A stretch of 64,000 nucleotides of DNA from Rhodamnia argentea (taxonomy: Eukaryota > Streptophyta > Magnoliopsida > Myrtales > Myrtaceae): NCBI RefSeq assembly GCF_020921035.1, contig NC_063158.1, positions 5,004,001 to 5,068,000 of the forward strand, read 5' to 3'. Below, piece after piece: positions 59,737 to 64,000 of the stretch. The translations under genes and the position numbers were made by a program. The notes beneath the pieces were generated by a model. It was given only the letters and a program-made list of their open reading frames with translations, was not told the DNA's origin and made no database searches. Position 1 is the stretch's first letter. The number at the start of each line of letters is the position of its first letter.

Positions 59737-59945
59737 GGGCATGTTTGATAATAATTCTATTCTTGAGAATAGAGAAGTGGATTTTTCTGCTTTTTGTTTA
59801 TATTATGAATCTGTTCATTGGCCACTGATCTATTCTTAGGAACAGAAAAATTAATTGACGTTAGCAGACAGATTTATGTTCTTTTTCTATTCCTGGGAAC
59901 AAAAAAACAGGAGTCAAAAAAACATAAAAGTTACCAAATAGGCCC
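59737..59945. mobile_element. Tourist-like MITE (PIF/Harbinger)
   Basis: A 209-bp element. The left terminus is GGGCATGTTTGATAA and the right terminus reversed is GGGCCTATTTGGTAA, 12 of 15 bases identical. It is flanked on both sides by TTA (59734-59736 and 59946-59948). A terminus of the GGGC(C)TGTTTGG type with a TTA duplication is the signature of Tourist MITEs, which are moved by PIF/Harbinger transposases. Confidence 0.85.
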
Positions 59946-59948
59946 TTA

Positions 59949-60991
59949 GTGTACAATTTCAATTTTCTTTCCGAGAAGTTTGGGATAACCTTTCAAATTT
60001 TTTTTTTCTCTTCATCTGGAGAGATGCCCGTGGTCATAAAGGTTGGCGAGCTAACGAGACCATTTGTTTATGTTCTTTTGAGACTGTAGAATCGAATCAT
60101 ATAATATTAGCCTCGGAGTAAATAAACCCTTGAATAAAGAGAACTTATGTGTGGACGGGGTTAAATGATTGATGCCCCCCCTTCAAAGGTAGTTCTGTGT
60201 GGACTTTAAGATGGACCAACCCGATTGCTTTAGCGCGGTTTGACCGGGTCAAGGGTTTGGAGAGACTTACCAAGGATTTTTCAATCGTCCAATTATTTCA
60301 TTTTCTTTTCGACCATTGTATGCGCACAAGCTACACGCTGCCAGTGTTGTATAGATGTTAAGTTGACAATTAAGTGCTGTAATTAGCATAATCTCGCTCG
60401 TTGGATCATCTTCATCGTGATTCATGTCAACCAATCTGTTTTCTCCAGAAATTTAAAAATAAGAAAAAAAGGAGAAGAAGAAAGTCCGAGTCGGCAGGTG
60501 GAAGAAGGTGGTGCGACGCGGGGGGTCCCATGCACCGTCGCCTTGTATTTCTCCATCCCGGACTCGATCAACTCATCTTGTTTAATCAAATCTTGTTTTC
60601 ACTGTTGGCAACACTATATAAAATATGTTGTGATGTAATGTGATTTCCATCATGTTAATTGCTAGCCCACATTGACCAAATCAATTGTCTGAGAGAGGTT
60701 AAACTAATCTGGCTTTTCAGCAAAGCAATGAGCTTAGTAGCTCATGGCTAAGCTTTTGCTTGGATATATAATATGATATATGAATTGCATAAAAAGGCCT
60801 TTTATATAATTGCCGTTGCTTCTATCTATCAATCTTAAAGTAAGATACGACTTAATGTCTGGTCTTTAATTATAATGGCACTCCCGGAAAAGCCTGTAAA
60901 TTAGGCATTGATGAATGTCTTGCTAGTAACCACGTGCTCAAAAGAATCCGAGATTGATGCAACTTTCTTATTGGACTAGGGTTTTGTCTTA
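59949..60991. other. Intergenic stretch without recognisable genes
   Basis: About 1 kb with no convincing gene. Two overlapping frames at 60401-60643 have no domain and share the same bases, so they are probably chance. Confidence 0.45.
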
Positions 60992-61942
60992 GACTCTGTT
61001 TTTTTTGCGAAAAGTATTTTCTTTAACGGGAAATCCGTGCTTAAATTTTTGAAGATGATTTTCTCTTAAAAATTCGAAAATCATTTTCCAAAATCTGACT
61101 AGATATTGGCGATAGAAAGAGAAACTTTGCGCTTGGACATTGGAACCCTAATGCTCATTCTAGGGTCCCCATGCCCAGGTCCGGGTCCTCGACACTCATG
61201 CATGGATCCATTGAGGTTGGCCATGGGACCTCGGTGCCGGTTCTCGATGCTTTAGCATTTGGGCCGAGTACACAAAGGCTGAGCATAGGACCCCGGTACC
61301 TATGCCTAGGCTTTGGCCACAAAGGCCGTGCTCGAGTCGCCGATTCCTATATCCGGATCCCCACACCGGAGCATGGGTCTATCGAGACCAAGGCCCAAGA
61401 CCCTAGTGTTCGAGTCCGCATCCATCGAGGTCGGGCGCTGGTCCAATAAGGCCAAGGCCCAAGACCCTCCTTCATTATGTTTCTAGCGTTCGACCGTTGT
61501 CGTTCTTGCGTTCGGCCTTTATGGACCCCGGCCTAGGTTCCGGGGATTTGAGAATGAGCACCAGAGCCTTGGGGCCGGCCTCTGTAGACCCGAGTGAAGG
61601 CACCAAGACGTCTTGCGTGGGTACTTGCGCTCTTGCTTAGGACCCACGTGGCCTTGCTCGATTCCCTAGTGCCGGGATCGGGGTCCATTGAGGCTGGCCT
61701 AGGATGCTGGTGCGCGTGCTTGGTTTCCCGATTAGGCGTGCGCAAGTTACTAGCCCCTAAATTATGTATATGTATATTTTGAAAAATCAAATTATTTTTT
61801 CCTTTTCAAAAGATGGAAAATATTTTCTTGTTCTTTCTCGGATTTCAGCCAAACACAAGAAATATTATCATCTTCTTGGAAAATGATTTCTTGAAAAATA
61901 TTTTTTATACATGTAACATTTTTCGTAAAATAAATGGAGCCC
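60992..61942. mobile_element. Inverted-repeat element with GC-rich repetitive interior
   Basis: The outer arms are inverted: left GACTCTGTTTTTTTTGCGAAAA, right reversed GGGCTCCATTTATTTTACGAAAA, each followed by 'gaaaatgatt' type sequence, as in the Harbinger-like element at 3721. The interior (about 61140-61760) is GC-rich. It repeats variants of 'ccattgaggttggcc' followed by 'gggacctcggtgcc' (about 61210, 61380, 61425 and 61685), a decayed tandem array. TTA precedes but TAA follows the element, so the target duplication is unresolved. Confidence 0.5.
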
Positions 61943-62369
61943 TAATTTTTTGCCACATTTTTGTTTTGTAGGTCGACGCATATGTTATTTTACAACTAGA
62001 CAGATCAATGTTACAAATAAAGATGTGGACGAAAAACCTAGTTAAAGATAACCAACAGGCTGGTCATCAACTTTGACATAGAAATTACCGATTATAGGCT
62101 AAAATTAGTAGCGAGAATTATATTTCGTCTTTGACAAGAAGGCGCGTCAAGATGGGGCGTCTGATCCATGGCGTGGGAAGCAAGAATCGCAATTGTCAAA
62201 TCTAATCATGGAAGCAACAATTAGGGTTTGGAACTCCATGCAACCGATAAATCTTTCGTCCGAGCAACTTTTATTGGTACCAAGGGTCTTCATGGATGCG
62301 TCTAACCCGAGTGCTTTTCAAAGGTTAATCTAATGATTACTGTCCTATAATTATATGTTACATTCATGT
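61943..62369. other. Intergenic stretch without recognisable features
   Basis: About 430 bp with no gene or repeat arm that I can identify. Confidence 0.5.
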
Positions 62370-62767
62370 TAAATTGCATTTTAGTCCTAAACATTTTGCA
62401 TTTTATGCCAATTAAGTCAATTCGACCTATTTTGGCCGGAATTAATGATGTGGATGCCGGTCGTCCTCAACCTCACAGCCCTCGCCTACACACAATCCAA
62501 AAAACAAACATAAGTAAAGAAAAAGAAAATAAAAGTCCAAAAAAAATATTAAAATTTTATAAAAGTATTAAAAAATATCAACGTCGGCGCCGGTCGTGCC
62601 ACATAGGATAATTGGCGTCCACATGAGCGATAACCGATCAAAATTGATCCGATAGACTTAATTGGTACAAATATAAAAAGGTTAAGACTAAATCGATATG
62701 ATTGAAAGGTTTATGGCTGAATTGACACTAATACAAAAATATTTTGGACTTTTTGGACACATTTCCC
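62370..62767. mobile_element. Family A copy 6 (left end truncated)
   Basis: The left arm starts inside the repeat at 'ttgcattttagtcctaaac'. The core is 'cctcacagccctcgcc'. The right arm has 'ggcgtccacatgagcg', 'gacttaattggtac' and 'ggtttatggctgaattgac', and ends 'actttttggacacatttccc'. Reversed, this end begins GGGAAATGTGTCCAAAAAGTCC, matching the family A terminus. The left terminus and target duplication are lost. Confidence 0.7.
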
Positions 62768-64000
62768 ATCAATCTTTCTAAGGTATACCTTGCAGGTTGC
62801 AGAAGAAGTGCATGCTTTACAACAAATTAGCTATTTGATGCCCCTTTTGTTTTTGTTGCGTTTTCTCCATCATTGGAGTTAATTTTGGCATTAGATTTGG
62901 TGAGTACTATCAGACGTCCAATGACTATCTATAGGTGACTCAACATCCTGTTCTTCACTTGTTTATTCATTTTTTTCTCCTAATTTGAGAAGCTGCCTTT
63001 TTATATATAATTGACACGATGCTTTGCTTTTTTAATGGAAAACGGGTCATGTGGCTGGGGTTTATCCAGAGAATAAAGTATAGAATTTCAAGAGAGATAT
63101 CAATAAAAAATTAGTAGAAAGAAACCGCGCCGAGGTAGGAATAAAGAAATAATAATAAACCATACTTTCGTCATTATTAAAAAATAAAATAAAAAACTAA
63201 TTGGACAGGCGCAAATACTTTAGTTATTCTTAAATTGATTGTCTATTGCATTTTCAACCCCCTTTTTCCCACTAGCATAAAGTTTACTAGTAATAATTGT
63301 AAGTAACACTTGACATTGTTTTACTAAGTCAAGTACAGAAGATGTTTTGACAAAAAAAAAAACAGAAGTACAGAAGATGTCTCAACTCCATATCCACTAA
63401 CTACTTTAAGTATTTGTATTACTTTTCATTTATGAATTATCATCGGGTTGCTAACAACGGCCATTCTGCTATCTCCTATGTCTTTTCTTTTGTTTTCTTT
63501 TTAATGGTCATATCACAACTTACAAGCACAGAAAAATTGCCTTAAAAAAAGCAATTCTTTTTGGAGTTTTCAAATTTTGCAACATAGATCTTATGTCAAT
63601 TCTGTGAATCAGCCTGCGGGCATCTTGACTTCTCATTTTGAGTTGATTCGGAAAGCGAATGCTATGTTTATCAATTTTAAACTCCAAAATCAGTATATTA
63701 AATGATGTAACATACTGTTATTAAACATTAAATGCAGTTCACTTGCTTAACCATCTACTTGCATGGTGCCATATCACTGCGTTTGCCAATTTCGTATGCC
63801 AAACTTAGCATGCTTAGCTAGAATTTTGCTCGTTTTGTAACTGTTCAACTTGAATAATCATTATTTGACAAGAAAAATAAAAATAAAACAATCAATAGAG
63901 ATGAAAAGTGAATTTCAATAAATGCCTCAATGTTGGCACTTCTCTCTTTTTTTTTTTTCCTTTTTTCTTTTTAGTTTTGTTGATTTTACCTAGAAAAATT
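62768..64000. other. Terminal intergenic region, no features seen
   Basis: AT-rich sequence to the window edge, without a recognisable gene, RNA or repeat arm. T-rich and A-rich runs occur at about 63350 and 63950. Confidence 0.5.

Noticed and set aside
2502-62767. The repeated units as a CRISPR array
   Set aside because: The units vary in sequence and spacing, are arranged as inverted arms, and occur in a plant nuclear genome.
1-64000. tRNA, rRNA and known microRNA precursors
   Set aside because: Reading both strands, I found no cloverleaf-like A/B-box pair, ribosomal sequence or mature sequence of the common conserved plant microRNAs. A covariance-model scan (tRNAscan-SE, Infernal) would be needed to be certain.

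Overview
The window is nuclear DNA from a flowering plant, most likely a woody dicot. The genes have GT-AG introns, long AT-rich non-coding stretches separate them, and the predicted proteins match plant-only families (NAC, SAUR, AHL, PIRL, LSD1-type zinc finger). Several of the interspersed repeats look like ones I associate with Eucalyptus and other Myrtaceae. That is recollection, not a search result, so the taxon is a suggestion only. No bacterial, viral or organellar block is recognised.

Genes from left to right: the last two exons of a POLTERGEIST-like PP2C phosphatase (+, 3-742); a five-exon NAC transcription factor of the ANAC071/096 type (+, 10039-12122); a two-exon TLDc-domain protein (-, 13831-14612); a two-exon MIP1/RF298-type RING E3 ligase with a 2.5-kb intron (-, 15992-20665); a three-exon PIRL leucine-rich-repeat protein (+, 31421-33359); an unrecognised or decayed gene with three convincing 3' exons (+, about 36009-38569); a five-exon LSD1-type zinc-finger protein like LOL1 (+, 40102-41584); a single-exon SAUR (+, 49572-49934); and a single-exon clade-A AHL DNA-binding protein (-, 55866-56729). 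A broken duplicate of the AHL 3' end lies 5 kb away at 50857-51105. These are independent plant genes, not an operon. Several have roles in growth, hormone response, stem-cell control or cell death, but nothing shows that they act together.

The space between genes is dominated by short non-autonomous elements with long inverted arms. I sort them into families A (2512, 28197, 43968, 44490, 45454, 62370), B (25496, 58023), C (3264, 21399, 57279), D (20925, 48323, 50383, fragment 24336), F (30501, 42554), G (23448) and H (24570, 27061). Many end in 5'-GGG and are flanked by 9-10 bp direct repeats, one of them perfect, which is the mark of Mutator-like elements (MULEs). Families A, B and D carry a similar GC-rich core, and B and H share their outermost sequence. 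There is also a Tourist-like MITE (59737-59945) and a larger Harbinger-like element (3721-4264), both with TTA target duplications. No transposase, integrase or reverse transcriptase gene is visible, so these elements must depend on proteins encoded elsewhere.

The strongest leads for novelty are this modular set of foldback elements, the unrecognised gene at 36-38.6 kb, the AHL fragment, and an exact 27-bp triplication inside the NAC coding sequence. I see no evidence of an entirely new biological system.
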